DNA of 64,000 nucleotides from Paraburkholderia youngii (GTDB lineage: Bacteria; Pseudomonadota; Gammaproteobacteria; Burkholderiales; Burkholderiaceae), in the NCBI RefSeq assembly GCF_013366925.1, contig NZ_JAALDK010000001.1, forward strand, positions 4,519,165 through 4,583,164. Direction: 5' to 3'. This document shows, one piece after another, positions 1 to 9,216 of this stretch. A program made the translations under genes and the position numbers. The first letter of the stretch is position 1. Every line of letters begins with the position of its first letter. The notes beneath the pieces were generated by a model, which ran no database searches, was not told the origin of the DNA, and saw only the letters and a program-made list of their open reading frames with translations.

Positions 1-96
1 CTTCATATAAATCAACGCTGATTGAATCGCCTCCACTGCGCTGCAACGCGACAGGGCAGCTGCCTTCGTCGTTCTATCTAACATGGAGAAACGATT

Positions 97-1974
97 ATGG
101 ACCGTCGCGAATTTATCAAGAAGACATCGGCGATTGGCGCTGCACTGACTACGCCAAAGCTCGCGCTTGGCGCATCCGGGGCGGCCACGGGCGACGCCGC
201 GCACAAGGGAACCCCCAACATTCTGTTCATTCTGCTTGACGAGATGCGCTACCCGCGTGTGTTCCCGGCGGGAATCAACAGTCCGGGCGACTTCCTCAGG
301 CATTTCATGCCTCAAACGCATTCCCTGTGGAGAAGGGGCGTTAAGTTCTCCGGACACTACACGGCCGCCTCGGCATGTACGCCAGCACGTGGCACTTTGG
401 TCACTGGTCTTTACTCGCAGCAAACCTGGGTGCTGACGACTATCTTCGATAATCCATCAAGTAAAGGTTCGCTTCAACCAACGCTCAGCCGGGTGTTTCC
501 GACCTATGGCAAGCTGCTGCGCAACCTCGGTTATTCGACGCCCTACATCGGCAAATGGCATCTGTCGGTCACCGTCCAGGGGCAGCGCGAGCTTCAGGAG
601 TACGGATTTCAGGCGATGACTTTCCCTGATCCAACTGGCAGCAACCTGCAGGGCACCGTCGGCGATATTCCCAACCTGTACTACAGCGACGAGTACATCG
701 CCAATCAGGCGGTAGCGTGGCTCAACCAGCGCAAGCCGAACGAAGCACCCTGGTGTTTGACCGTAGGCCTCGTGAACCCTCACGACAAAGAGTTCTTCCC
801 GGCGGGAACGGAATTCCAGACTTACCATGATTATTTCGCGAACTCGAACTACAACCCCAACGGTTATCAGCAATGGCGGGACTACACGGTAGGGCCGCCG
901 AACTACGATTGGAATACCAATCCACTCAAGAATCCACCGACGCTGGCGTACGCGGCGGTCCCGCCGAACTGGGAGTCGGCGGATCGCATCCAGCGCACCA
1001 AGCCGGCAGCGCAGGCGTTCAACAGAATGATCCAGGAGGCTATATGGGGTGGTGTTCAGGATGATCCGGATAGCGCTGACTTCGTCATCACTGAATATCC
1101 TGTGCCGATCCAGGGCGTGACGAAAGGGATCGGCAAATCGCCATTCAGTTACTGGAAGCGTAGCCTCGAGTCGTACACGCAGATACTGACAGACGTCGAC
1201 GAACGAATTGGCGAGATCGTCCACTCGCTGCCTCACGATGTCGCGCGCAACACGATCATTATCCTGACGTCCGACCACGGCGAATACGCTGGCGCGCACG
1301 GTATGGTGTCCGGCAAGACCTCGACATGCTACGAAGAGGCGTACAACATCCCGTTGATCGTGGTTGATCCTACGGGACAGTATGCGGGCGACGTCGACAA
1401 GATCCGCGACGGCCTGACTTCTTCAGTCGACATTCTTCCGATGCTGGTGACGATAGGCAACGGCGGTAACCGCAATTGGCTAACGGGCGACTACGCGCAG
1501 CTGTACGGCGGCAGGCATGATCTTCTTCCGATGCTGAAAAGCGATTCGGCAGCCGGTCGGCCCTATGTCACCTTCACGACCGACGAAACACTGCCTGAGT
1601 CGTACATCCCAAACGCGTCCAGTACGCCGACGCATATCATTGGTGTACGCACTCAGGCGAACAAGCTTGGCACCTATTCGTTCTGGGCACCGGAGTCGAC
1701 GACCATCTCGGGCCGAAGCCAACTCGAGTACTACGACTATGCGACGACGGCAGGACAACTGGAACTCGACAACCGTTACCGCGATCCGGCGGCCCGAGTG
1801 CTCTATCAACAGCTGCTGACGGAGATTTTGCCTAACGAGTTGAGGGCGCCGCTGCCCGGGAGTTTGGTGGCTGCCCAGACGCTCGCCGAGGCGAGATATG
1901 TGAGCTACGTCAGGCTGATTAATTCCGGGGGCGTGAGCGAACCGCAATTGCCACTGTCGATCGGCGATATCTGA
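97..1974 (+). CDS. Tat-exported sulfatase-family hydrolase
   Basis: This 625-residue protein belongs to the alkaline phosphatase/sulfatase superfamily and probably hydrolyses a sulfate ester in the periplasm. The N-terminus (RREFIKK followed by a short hydrophobic stretch ending near ALG) is a twin-arginine signal. The type I sulfatase signature CTPAR begins at Cys94, the residue normally converted to formylglycine; GKWH and the metal-site segment TSDHGEYAGAHG are also present. A GGAG ribosome site sits 8 bases before the ATG. It lies just upstream of an organosulfur cluster on the same strand, which fits sulfate release under sulfur starvation, but the substrate cannot be read. A phosphonate or phosphodiester hydrolase of the same fold is the main alternative. 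Confidence 0.85.
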   Translation: MDRREFIKKTSAIGAALTTPKLALGASGAATGDAAHKGTPNILFILLDEMRYPRVFPAGINSPGDFLRHFMPQTHSLWRRGVKFSGHYTAASACTPARGTLVTGLYSQQTWVLTTIFDNPSSKGSLQPTLSRVFPTYGKLLRNLGYSTPYIGKWHLSVTVQGQRELQEYGFQAMTFPDPTGSNLQGTVGDIPNLYYSDEYIANQAVAWLNQRKPNEAPWCLTVGLVNPHDKEFFPAGTEFQTYHDYFANSNYNPNGYQQWRDYTVGPPNYDWNTNPLKNPPTLAYAAVPPNWESADRIQRTKPAAQAFNRMIQEAIWGGVQDDPDSADFVITEYPVPIQGVTKGIGKSPFSYWKRSLESYTQILTDVDERIGEIVHSLPHDVARNTIIILTSDHGEYAGAHGMVSGKTSTCYEEAYNIPLIVVDPTGQYAGDVDKIRDGLTSSVDILPMLVTIGNGGNRNWLTGDYAQLYGGRHDLLPMLKSDSAAGRPYVTFTTDETLPESYIPNASSTPTHIIGVRTQANKLGTYSFWAPESTTISGRSQLEYYDYATTAGQLELDNRYRDPAARVLYQQLLTEILPNELRAPLPGSLVAAQTLAEARYVSYVRLINSGGVSEPQLPLSIGDI

Positions 1975-2189
1975 CGTCGGGGCGAGGCTTGCGCCGGAGG
2001 AGGGCGGCTATTTGTGAAAAGGGGGCGTGCTGACGAATTCGAAGATCCTTTGAGCGCGCATTGACGGTCTTGAGCATCCAATTTGTTGACTGCGGCTCTA
2101 TCAGCTTAGACGCAGCACTTTGCTGTCTGAACAGCACGGTGCTTGCGGGAAAAACTGGGCCGTCGCCGATGTGCCTGGGTCTGGCGAAC

Positions 2190-2205
2190 TGGTACGCAAT
2201 GTGCA
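2190..2205 (+). promoter_or_regulatory. Sigma-54 promoter (-24/-12) of the first sfnB-like gene
   Basis: The sequence TGGTACGCAATGTGCA matches the sigma-54 consensus TGGCACG-N4-TTGCW with the required GG-N10-GC spacing and two mismatches in the conserved positions. Transcription would start near 2217, giving a leader of about 45 bases before the ATG at 2261. A dyad (TGCTGT, four bases, ACAGCA) at 2121-2136 lies about 54 bases upstream and could be an activator site. The sigma-54 activator encoded at 3617-4744 is the obvious regulator. Confidence 0.65.
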
Positions 2206-2260
2206 GGTGTTTATGGCATGGCGAGGCTTCATGGAGGCGCGCCTTCACTCCGGAGAACAC

Positions 2261-3553
2261 ATGGCTACTTTGCATCGATCTGATATAACCGAACCCGTCC
2301 TCGCCTTCGCTTCCTTGTCCCGCGGTGCGGACTACGAGCAACTATCCGCGCGTTTCCGGCCGATCTTTCAGAAGATCGCGGATGGCACGCTCGATCGCGA
2401 GCAACGACGCGCTTTGCCTTATGACCCAATCAAGTGGCTCAAGGAGGCAGGCTTCGGCGCCGTTCGCATACCGGTCGAACACGGTGGCGCAGGCGCATCT
2501 TTGCCCGACCTGATCCGTTTGCTGATCGAACTGGGCGAGGCGGATTCGAACCTGCCACAGGCGCTTCGCGGGCATTTTGCGTTCGTGGAGGATCGGCTGA
2601 ATGCTCCAGCTGACGCAAACCGCGAGCGCTGGTTTGCTCGTTTCGTAGCGGGGGAGATCATCGGTAACGCCTGGACCGAAGTCGGGAATGTCTCGATCGG
2701 CGAGGTGCAAACCCGCGTCAAACGCGACGGCGAGCGCTGGCTCGTCACAGGAGAGAAGTATTACTCCACAGGGACCATTTTCGCGGATTGGATCGACGTA
2801 TTCGCTCAGCTCGACGACGATGGGCGCAACGTCATCGCGGCGGTCCGCACCGACCAGCCCGGTGTCACTCGCAGCGACGATTGGGACGGCTTTGGTCAGC
2901 GCTCGACAGGCAGCGGCACCACCCGTTTCGACTCGGCACTCGTCGAGGCGGAGAACATCATCGATTTCTCCACCCGCTTCAAGTATCAGACTGCCTTCTA
3001 TCAGCTCGTGCTGCTGGCGGTGCTGACCGGCGTAGGCCGAGCCGCGCTGCGCGACGTCTCGCACGAGGTCCGCTCACGCCGCCGCATTTTCAGTCACGGC
3101 AACGCACCGTCGGTCGCCCGCGACTCACAGGTGCAGCAGGTCGTCGGCGAGATAGGCGCTCGCGTTTTTGCGGCCGAGGCTGCTACTGTTAAGGCGGCGG
3201 AGGCGGCTCAGCGCGCCTACGAAGCACGTTTCGGCGGGAATGCGGAGGCCGAGCACGAAGCTAACATCGCAGCGGAACTCGACTCCGCGCGCGCACAAGT
3301 CGTTGTGAGTGAGCTGATTCTCAAAGCTACGACCGATCTGTTCAACGCGCTCAGCGCATCGGGCACCAGCGAGGCCCGCCGTCTCGATCGCCACTGGCGT
3401 AATGCCCGAACCGCGGCATCGCACAACCCGCTAATCTACAAAGCGAGGATCGTTGGCGATTGGGAAATCAACCGCACGGAGCCACCCTATGTATGGCAGA
3501 TCGGGGCGGGGCCGACTACGACGGAATCAGCCGCGAACGAGTCAGTTGCCTAG
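2261..3553 (+). CDS. SfnB/DszC-like acyl-CoA dehydrogenase-fold flavin oxidoreductase
   Basis: This 430-residue protein has the acyl-CoA dehydrogenase fold used by flavin-dependent sulfur monooxygenases (DszC, SfnB). The N-terminal helical domain, central beta domain (ITGE-like VTGEKYYSTG, SGTTRFD) and C-terminal motif LDRHWRNARTAASHNP are visible; the last is typical of DszC/SfnB rather than of true acyl-CoA dehydrogenases. The start at 2261 was chosen over the in-frame 2120 because GGAG lies seven bases before it and because the family N-terminus begins here. It sits alone behind a sigma-54 promoter, convergent with the sfnR gene. The likely role is oxidation of an organosulfur compound with FMNH2 from the MsuE-like reductase; the substrate is unknown. 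Confidence 0.85.
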   Translation: MATLHRSDITEPVLAFASLSRGADYEQLSARFRPIFQKIADGTLDREQRRALPYDPIKWLKEAGFGAVRIPVEHGGAGASLPDLIRLLIELGEADSNLPQALRGHFAFVEDRLNAPADANRERWFARFVAGEIIGNAWTEVGNVSIGEVQTRVKRDGERWLVTGEKYYSTGTIFADWIDVFAQLDDDGRNVIAAVRTDQPGVTRSDDWDGFGQRSTGSGTTRFDSALVEAENIIDFSTRFKYQTAFYQLVLLAVLTGVGRAALRDVSHEVRSRRRIFSHGNAPSVARDSQVQQVVGEIGARVFAAEAATVKAAEAAQRAYEARFGGNAEAEHEANIAAELDSARAQVVVSELILKATTDLFNALSASGTSEARRLDRHWRNARTAASHNPLIYKARIVGDWEINRTEPPYVWQIGAGPTTTESAANESVA

Positions 3554-3583
3554 CGAAGACCGCGACAAACGCGAGGGGAAGCA

Positions 3584-3602
3584 AGCCGCGCGATGCGCGG
3601 CT
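3584..3602. terminator. Hairpin between convergent genes
   Basis: An 8-bp perfect stem (AGCCGCGC, loop GAT, GCGCGGCT) lies in the 63-bp gap between the convergent sfnB-like gene and sfnR-like gene. There is no T-run, so termination is inferred from position and stem strength. Confidence 0.45.
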
Positions 3603-3616
3603 ATGCAGGCTGCCCG

Positions 3617-4744
3617 TTATTTGAGCGCGGCAATCTCCTTCGCCCGAATCAACCTTGCTCGCAGCACGTTGCGACTGATCCCCAGCAGCCTTGCAGCCTG
3701 AATCTGGTTGCGGTGGCTGTACTCATATGCAACCCTGATGACGGTATTCTCGATGTCTTCAAACAGATTTTCGCGTTCGGTCTCGAGAAGGTCTCGCAAA
3801 GCGGCTTCGAGGGCCTGCTGTGCGTCCTGTGTCAGTGCGTCGGGACGTGGCAGGCGATCGATTGCGGGTGGGGCGCACGCCGCAAGCTGTACGTCGCTTT
3901 CCTGCAAAGTATCGTGGCGGCCCACCAGCAGTGCGTGATGAATGACGTTTTCGAGTTCCCGGATATTGCCGGGCCAGCGATGCGCTAGCAGTCTGCGCTC
4001 CGCTTGTGGCGCGATCTCGCGCGGCCCGTAACCGAGACGACCGCGGTAATCGTCGATGAAATAGCGCGCCAGCGGCAGGATATCGCCGGGTCGCTCACAG
4101 AGCTTCGGGACGTCCAGCTGGACGACGTTAAGCCGATAGTAAAGGTCGCCCCGAAAATGGCCGGCGGCCACCGCCTGCGGCAGATGGACGTTGGTCGCCG
4201 CCACCACGCGCACGTCGATTGGCAGGCTCTGTCTCGAGCCAAGCCGCACGACCTCCCGTTCCTGCAGCACGCGCAACAGTTTGACCTGCATCGACAGCGG
4301 CAGGTCGCCGATCTCGTCCAGAAACAGCGTGCCGCCATTCGCTGCTTCAAACCAGCCTGGCTTCGCGCTGAACGCCCCGGTGAACGCGCCTTTCTCGTGC
4401 CCGAACAGCTCGCTCTCGACCAGCGTCTCGGAGAACGCGCCGCAATTGACGGCGACAAACGGCTTGTCCTTACGTTGACTGAGACCATGCACGTGACGGG
4501 CAATCAGTTCCTTGCCGGTACCCGTTTCGCCGGAGATCAGAATGTTTGCGTCACTCGGCGCGACCCTTTGCACCCGTTCAAGCAGAGCCAGCGAGCGCGG
4601 ATCGACAAACACTTGTGCGCGCCCCCGAATCGACTTGCTCAGCCCGCGCGGATTCGGCAGGCTGTACACATGGGGCAGTGCGCCAGCGGGAGAGACCGGC
4701 TCAACGAGGCCGTTGTCCCATACATCGGTAAGAGAGGCGTTCAT
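3617..4744 (-). CDS. sfnR: SfnR-type sigma-54-dependent transcriptional activator
   Basis: This 375-residue enhancer-binding protein consists of an AAA+ sigma-54 interaction domain and a C-terminal Fis-type helix-turn-helix with only about 50 residues before the AAA+ core, so it has no sensor domain, as in SfnR and PspF. Walker A GETGTGKE starts near residue 72, the sigma-54 contact loop GAFTGA near 119, and Walker B is [10 protein letters not shown]. The HTH is [20 protein letters not shown] near the C-terminus. The start at 4744 overlaps the upstream stop codon (ATGA), so translation is probably coupled to the sfnB-like gene; a longer reading from 4786 is less likely. In Pseudomonas, SfnR activates sulfone monooxygenase genes under sulfate limitation, and the neighbours here fit that role. 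Confidence 0.85.
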   Translation of the reverse strand: MNASLTDVWDNGLVEPVSPAGALPHVYSLPNPRGLSKSIRGRAQVFVDPRSLALLERVQRVAPSDANILISGETGTGKELIARHVHGLSQRKDKPFVAVNCGAFSETLVESELFGHEKGAFTGAFSAKPGWFEAANGGTLFLDEIGDLPLSMQVKLLRVLQEREVVRLGSRQSLPIDVRVVAATNVHLPQAVAAGHFRGDLYYRLNVVQLDVPKLCERPGDILPLARYFIDDYRGRLGYGPREIAPQAERRLLAHRWPGNIRELENVIHHALLVGRHDTLQESDVQLAACAPPAIDRLPRPDALTQDAQQALEAALRDLLETERENLFEDIENTVIRVAYEYSHRNQIQAARLLGISRNVLRARLIRAKEIAALK

Positions 4745-5982
4745 GAGTAGAAGCTCGGCGTCGGATAGGTTCGTTTGAGGGCCCACTCGCCAATTTCCCG
4801 CATCTTGTAGGCAAGAGGATCATGCAACGTATGAGTGCGCAGATTGCGCCAGTAGCGGTCTAGCCTAAGCGAGCCGTGCGTCGCTCGTGCGCCGGCGACA
4901 TCGAACATCCGCGTACAGATGACGAGTCCTGTCTGCGCGGCAGCGACTTTCGCGGTCGCTATTGCCAGCGCGACTTCGCCGCGTTCAGCCTCGCTCAGCG
5001 CGCTGCCCCGGGCCCATGCGCTGTCGAGCCGGTCAGCGGCCCGTGCGGCCAGCGTCCGCACGGCTTCGAGTCCGACCCAGAACTCGCCGTACTGGCCGAG
5101 TATGTAGGGATCCTCGCCGACGCTTGCGAGCTTCGACGCCGGCCACGGACGCGCTTCATTCAACGTGTAATGACGAGCGTCTTCGAAGGCGGCTTCGCTA
5201 ATGCCGAGATAAACGTGCGCAAGGCTCAACTGCGCGATAAGCGGCCGCAAGCATGCGAACGGCGTTGACAGTGGGCCGGGTTCGATGAGCACTTCATGAT
5301 GATCGACCCGGACTCTTTCGAAGGTCACGGTTCCGCTGTCAGTCTGACGCTGCCCGATGTTGTCCCAGTCGTCCGCGACCGCGATGCCGCTGCGTTGCGT
5401 TGGCACGGCGGCTACCAGAAACGCGTTCGTCAGCGCGTCGCGCGCGGACGCGATCAGCATTTCCGAGTCGAGCGCCCCCGAACAGAAACTCTTCTGGCCG
5501 GAGAATTCGAGCCAGTCCTCGCGGCTGCGGCTGATTGTCCGGTCGTCGAGCGGATTGAGTGCATTGCCCCAGAACCAGTCGTGGCGGGCCGTTTTTTCGA
5601 ACCATGATCCCCACTGCTGCTCGGTTCCGAACAGCCGTACCGTCGCGAGCATCAGATGATGAAACGCGAATACGTGCGCGAGCGAGCCGTCGGCCGCAGC
5701 AATGATGCGGACAACGTCGAGGGTCGTCTGCCAGGTAGCGCCTCGTCCGCCATATTCGGATGGAATGCTGAGAGCCAGCAGGCCACTGGCGCGCAGCGCG
5801 TCGCGCTCCGGTTTTGGCGTCCCGCCGCGCTGATCCCGTTCGACCGCGGTCAACGAAAAGCGGGCGGCGAGATCCGCGGCGATCTGCTGTGGCGTCGAGT
5901 GCGATCGAGCGTTCTCATTCAGGTGCTGCACCGATGGGTGCGGCTCTTCGTGCGTTGCTGGACTGGAGACGAGTTGGGCCAT
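4741..5982 (-). CDS. sfnB: SfnB-family sulfur acquisition oxidoreductase
   Basis: This 413-residue acyl-CoA dehydrogenase-fold flavoprotein has the same architecture as the gene at 2261 but is clearly diverged from it. The C-terminal signature [16 protein letters not shown] and the ending TYPTPSFYS are characteristic of SfnB. The start at 5982 (MAQLVSS) is preferred because the in-frame extension to 6129 is low-complexity and would overlap a possible sigma-54 promoter. It is the first gene of a two-gene unit with sfnR (4-base overlap). A C-terminal remnant of a third copy lies just upstream on the opposite strand. The role is probably oxidation of an organosulfur intermediate. Confidence 0.85.
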   Translation of the reverse strand: MAQLVSSPATHEEPHPSVQHLNENARSHSTPQQIAADLAARFSLTAVERDQRGGTPKPERDALRASGLLALSIPSEYGGRGATWQTTLDVVRIIAAADGSLAHVFAFHHLMLATVRLFGTEQQWGSWFEKTARHDWFWGNALNPLDDRTISRSREDWLEFSGQKSFCSGALDSEMLIASARDALTNAFLVAAVPTQRSGIAVADDWDNIGQRQTDSGTVTFERVRVDHHEVLIEPGPLSTPFACLRPLIAQLSLAHVYLGISEAAFEDARHYTLNEARPWPASKLASVGEDPYILGQYGEFWVGLEAVRTLAARAADRLDSAWARGSALSEAERGEVALAIATAKVAAAQTGLVICTRMFDVAGARATHGSLRLDRYWRNLRTHTLHDPLAYKMREIGEWALKRTYPTPSFYS

Positions 5983-6068
5983 CTGTATGGACTGGACCAC
6001 CCGCTTTACGACAGAGCCCGTTCGAGGCCCGATCGTGCAACGACGCTGGTCCAGATTGCTGATCGAGC

Positions 6069-6084
6069 AGCAAGTGTTCCACCT
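6069..6084 (-). promoter_or_regulatory. Possible sigma-54 promoter of sfnB-sfnR
   Basis: On the minus strand the sequence reads AGGTGGAACACTTGCT. The -12 element TTGCT is perfect and GG-N10-GC spacing is kept, but the -24 block matches poorly beyond GG. It would start transcription near 6057, about 75 bases before the chosen start codon at 5982. Weaker than the other two candidates in this cluster. Confidence 0.35.
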
Positions 6085-6274
6085 CCGCTGCGGCGCTGGA
6101 AACATTGATTTCTCATATTCAAAGTCCAAATGCTGCTTGCGCAGCGGCGCGGTGTTAAAGAGCTCCCATATCCGTCACGGCGTTGCTGACCCAGGAGCAG
6201 TTCGCTCACATTCTGCTGGTCCAGCAGTTGACGGTGGGGGAACCCGGACTCCATGCTTGCGCGCGGCAGTTGGC

Positions 6275-6396
6275 TTGGACGCCGCATGGCGTGCGCGCGT
6301 GCACACGTTGCATGATCCGATCGACTACAAGGTCCGGGACCTGGGCAATTGGGCGCTCAACGAAAGCATTCTCAAACCGTCTTTCTATTCATATCT
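6275..6396 (+). pseudogene. C-terminal remnant of a third SfnB-like gene
   Basis: One forward frame encodes LDAAWRARVHTLHDPIDY and continues to KPSFYSY. It aligns along about 40 residues with the C-terminus of the intact SfnB encoded at 4741-5982 ([16 protein letters not shown], then TPSFYS), with a small gap near HTLHDP. No start or N-terminal domain is recoverable upstream. It is probably the tail left by deletion of a further paralog that once stood divergently from sfnB. Confidence 0.7.
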
Positions 6397-6570
6397 GAAT
6401 TGCTGCTGTTCGCCTGGCAGCACACCGAAAGCAGATTGCTCCACAGCGTTCATACGCTCGATGAATATGCTTTGCGTTACTAAGCGAATGACCTGTCGTA
6501 TTGGATTTTCAAAGGCCGTCCAAGCCTGATCGCCGGGGTTTGCAGCGGTAGTCGAGAAACACATCGCAAT

Positions 6571-6585
6571 TGGCATATTGCTTGC
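6571..6585 (+). promoter_or_regulatory. Sigma-54 promoter (-24/-12) of msuE-sfnG-ABC operon
   Basis: The sequence TGGCATATTGCTTGC keeps TGGCA and TTGC at exact GG-N10-GC spacing. Transcription would begin near 6597, giving a leader of about 60 bases before the msuE start at 6660. The sigma-54 activator SfnR encoded next door is the likely partner. Confidence 0.7.
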
Positions 6586-6659
6586 GTTATATCAACCCAC
6601 ACCGTCGCCGGATCGAATTCCTGGGAGTACGGTGCGTTTCGAGGATGAGAGGAATTGTT

Positions 6660-7244
6660 ATGACCACACCATTACGTATCGTCGCGGTTTCGGGAAGCTT
6701 GCAACAACCTTCGAGAACGCGTGCGCTTACCGTTAGTTTGCTCACGGGGCTCGAGCGTGCGCTCGTAGCCGATAAGCACAACGTGCATTCTCACCTCGTG
6801 GATCTCGGTGAAATCTCCGAACCGCTAGCGCGTACGTTTTCGCGCGTGAGTGCCGCCCGCGACCTGGAAGCCCATTTGCGCGCGATCGAGACAGCCGACG
6901 CGCTGATCGTTGCAAGCCCGGTGTACCGCGCATCCTATACGGGCCTCTTCAAGCATCTTTTCGATCTGATTCATCACGAAACCTTGTTCGACGTGCCAGT
7001 ACTGCTTGCCGCCACCGGCGGCAGCGAGCGGCATGCGCTGGTGATCGACCACCAGTTGCGACCACTGCTGAGCTTTTTCCAGGCCCATACGCTTCCTGTC
7101 GGCGTGTATGGATCGGAGGCGGATTTCAATGACCACCGCGTCAGCAGTCCGCTGCTGAGCGCGCGCATCGCGCTCGCGATCGAGCGTGCCGCGCCACTCA
7201 TCGCGCAACGGCCGCGCCGTGCCGACGTCCAGATCGCAGCATGA
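6660..7244 (+). CDS. msuE: MsuE-like NAD(P)H-dependent FMN reductase
   Basis: This 194-residue flavodoxin-fold protein should supply reduced FMN to the two-component monooxygenases of the cluster. The phosphate-binding loop SGSLQQPSRT near residue 11 and the segment SPVYRASYTGLFKHLFDL are diagnostic of the SsuE/MsuE NADPH-dependent FMN reductase family. The start at 6660 was chosen for its GAGAGG ribosome site and the family N-terminus; in-frame upstream codons have no homology. It is the first gene behind the sigma-54 promoter and is 45 bases from sfnG. Confidence 0.88.
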   Translation: MTTPLRIVAVSGSLQQPSRTRALTVSLLTGLERALVADKHNVHSHLVDLGEISEPLARTFSRVSAARDLEAHLRAIETADALIVASPVYRASYTGLFKHLFDLIHHETLFDVPVLLAATGGSERHALVIDHQLRPLLSFFQAHTLPVGVYGSEADFNDHRVSSPLLSARIALAIERAAPLIAQRPRRADVQIAA

Positions 7245-7289
7245 CATCTGCCCTGTAACACCATTCCTATTTCGACGAGATCTGCCTCC

Positions 7290-8396
7290 ATGACACATAA
7301 CCTGTCCACCTCGCAAGACGCCGTCAAATTTGCGTACTGGGTACCGAATGTAAGCGGCGGCCTGGTAGTCAGCACGATCGAACAACGCACCGACTGGAGC
7401 CTTGAATACAACCAGCGTCTCGCCCAGGCCGCCGAACGGGCAGGCTTCGAATACGCGCTGAGCCAGATCCGCTTTACGGCCGGCTATGGCGCCGAGCATC
7501 AGCACGAGTCGGTCTCGTTCAGCCAGGCGTTGCTGCACGCCACGACCCGTCTCAAGGTACTTGCAGCGATTTTGCCCGGACCGTGGCATCCCGCGGTGGT
7601 CGCCAAGCAGCTCGCGACGATCGATCACATCTCGAATGGCCGGATCGCGATCAACGTCGTTAGCGGCTGGTTCAAGGGCGAATTCACCGCGATCGGCGAA
7701 CCCTGGCTCGAGCACGATGAACGGTATCGCCGTTCCAGGGAATTCATTCAGGCGCTCAAGGGGATCTGGACGCAGGACAACTTCACGTTCAAGGGCGACT
7801 TCTACCGCTTCAACGATTACACGCTGAGTCCGAAGCCGGTGCAAAAGCCGCACCCCGAAATCTTTCAGGGTGGCAGCTCGCGCGCTGCCCGCGACAACGC
7901 AGCGAGTGTGTCCGACTGGTATTTCACGAACGGCAATACGCCCGAAAACCTCAAAGCGCAGATCGATGATATTCGCGCCAAGGCCGCAGCGAACGGCCAT
8001 CAGGTGCGCATTGGCGTGAACGCGTTCGTGATCGCCCGTGACACGGAAGCCGAAGCACGTGCCGTGCTCGACGACATCATTGCCAACGCGCATGTGGAAG
8101 CGGTCCATGCGTTCGGCGACGCGGTCAAGCAGGCCGGTAGCGCATCGCCTGAAGGCGAGGGCAACTGGGCGAAATCCACATTTGAAGATCTGGTCCAGTA
8201 CAACGACGGCTTCCGCACCAATCTGATCGGTACGCCGCAGCAGATCGCCGAGCGCATCGTCGAACTTAAGGCGATCGGCGTCGATCTGGTACTGACCGGC
8301 TTCTTGCATTTCATCGAAGAAGTCGAATACTTCGGCGCCAAAGTGCTTCCGCTGGTTCGCGAACTGGAGAGCCGTCGTCAGCCGGCCCTGGCATGA
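7290..8396 (+). CDS. sfnG: SfnG-like FMNH2-dependent dimethylsulfone monooxygenase
   Basis: This 368-residue protein of the bacterial luciferase-like family (TIM-barrel, FMNH2 and oxygen dependent) matches SfnG, which converts dimethyl sulfone to methanesulfinate. Supporting segments are FAYWVPNVSGGLV at the N-terminus, the SsuD-family stretch NGRIAINVVSGWFKGEF, EIFQGGSS, and the C-terminal VLTGFLHFIEEVEYF. Length is normal for the family. It is translated after the FMN reductase and its stop overlaps the start of the ABC ATPase gene (ATGA), which ties the transporter to this enzyme. A related sulfone or sulfonate could be the true substrate. Confidence 0.88.
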   Translation: MTHNLSTSQDAVKFAYWVPNVSGGLVVSTIEQRTDWSLEYNQRLAQAAERAGFEYALSQIRFTAGYGAEHQHESVSFSQALLHATTRLKVLAAILPGPWHPAVVAKQLATIDHISNGRIAINVVSGWFKGEFTAIGEPWLEHDERYRRSREFIQALKGIWTQDNFTFKGDFYRFNDYTLSPKPVQKPHPEIFQGGSSRAARDNAASVSDWYFTNGNTPENLKAQIDDIRAKAAANGHQVRIGVNAFVIARDTEAEARAVLDDIIANAHVEAVHAFGDAVKQAGSASPEGEGNWAKSTFEDLVQYNDGFRTNLIGTPQQIAERIVELKAIGVDLVLTGFLHFIEEVEYFGAKVLPLVRELESRRQPALA

Positions 8397-9205
8397 CGCA
8401 GGCGACTACCTCGGCAGCGCCGTTGCTCGCCCTTGAACACATCTCGCTATCGTTCAAGGGCGTCAAGGCGATAACCGACATAGGCTTCTCGGTGGCGCGC
8501 GGAGAAATCTGCGCGCTCATCGGTCCGAATGGCGCAGGCAAGAGTTCGCTTCTCAACGTGATCAATGGCGTGTATCGGGCACAACAGGGAGTCGTTCGCT
8601 TCGACGGCCTCGCGTATCGACGCATCGATCCCTACCGTGCCGCTCACCTCGGTATCGCGCGAACGTTCCAGAATCTCGCGCTGTTCCGCCGCATGAGCGT
8701 GCTCGACAACGTGCTGACGGGCCGCAGTTTGCATCGGCGCAGCAGCTGGATCGAGCAGGTTTTGCGCGTTGGGCGCGCGCGCCGGGACGACGCAGAGCAA
8801 CGCAGGTATGCGAGTGAGGTGATCGATGCACTGAAGCTGGAACGCTACCGCGACGCCGCCGTGGGCACGCTGCCTTACGGGCTGCAAAAGCGCGTCGAAC
8901 TGGCGCGTGCAGTCGCCGCCAAGCCGCGCCTTCTGCTGCTCGACGAGCCAATGGCGGGCATGAATGCGGCCGAGAAACAGGAGATGGCTCGCACGATACG
9001 CGATGTGAACTCGCAGTTCGGTGTCACGGTGGTACTGATCGAGCACGACATCGGCGTCGTGATGGGACTGTCCGATCATGTCGTGGTGCTCGACTACGGG
9101 AAAAAGATCGCGGACGGCACGCCCGACCAGGTCCGCACGAATGATGACGTGCTAGCGGCCTATCTCGGTACGCGTCACGACGCGAGCACGTCAGTTCACG
9201 CCTGA
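8393..9205 (+). CDS. LivG-type ABC transporter ATP-binding protein
   Basis: This 270-residue ATPase is of the branched-chain amino acid (HAAT) class. It has Walker A GPNGAGKSS near residue 44, the LivG-type segment IARTFQNLALF, the signature region LPYGLQKRVELARA (a degenerate LSGGQ), Walker B LLLLDEPMAGM, and the switch histidine in VVLIEHDIGVV. Its ATG overlaps the sfnG stop codon, so it belongs to the sulfone operon. The energizing role in import is secure by family; an organosulfur substrate is inferred from context. Confidence 0.9.
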   Translation: MTQATTSAAPLLALEHISLSFKGVKAITDIGFSVARGEICALIGPNGAGKSSLLNVINGVYRAQQGVVRFDGLAYRRIDPYRAAHLGIARTFQNLALFRRMSVLDNVLTGRSLHRRSSWIEQVLRVGRARRDDAEQRRYASEVIDALKLERYRDAAVGTLPYGLQKRVELARAVAAKPRLLLLDEPMAGMNAAEKQEMARTIRDVNSQFGVTVVLIEHDIGVVMGLSDHVVVLDYGKKIADGTPDQVRTNDDVLAAYLGTRHDASTSVHA

Positions 9206-9216
9206 GGGACCAGTCG

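Larger units (their letters stand above)
5983..6659. other. 677-bp divergent regulatory region of the sfn cluster
   Basis: This gap separates the leftward sfnB-sfnR unit from the rightward msuE-sfnG-ABC transporter unit. It contains candidate sigma-54 promoters facing both ways, a 15-bp palindrome at 6213-6227 (CTGCTGG, T, CCAGCAG), another TGCTG...CAGCA pair at 6404-6422, and the C-terminal remnant of a third sfnB-like gene. I see no intact gene in it. Confidence 0.6.

Noticed and set aside
6825..8309. A 494-codon minus-strand frame opposite msuE and sfnG
   Set aside because: It is antisense to two well supported genes, shows no family motif, and has the arginine-rich composition of a GC-driven shadow frame.
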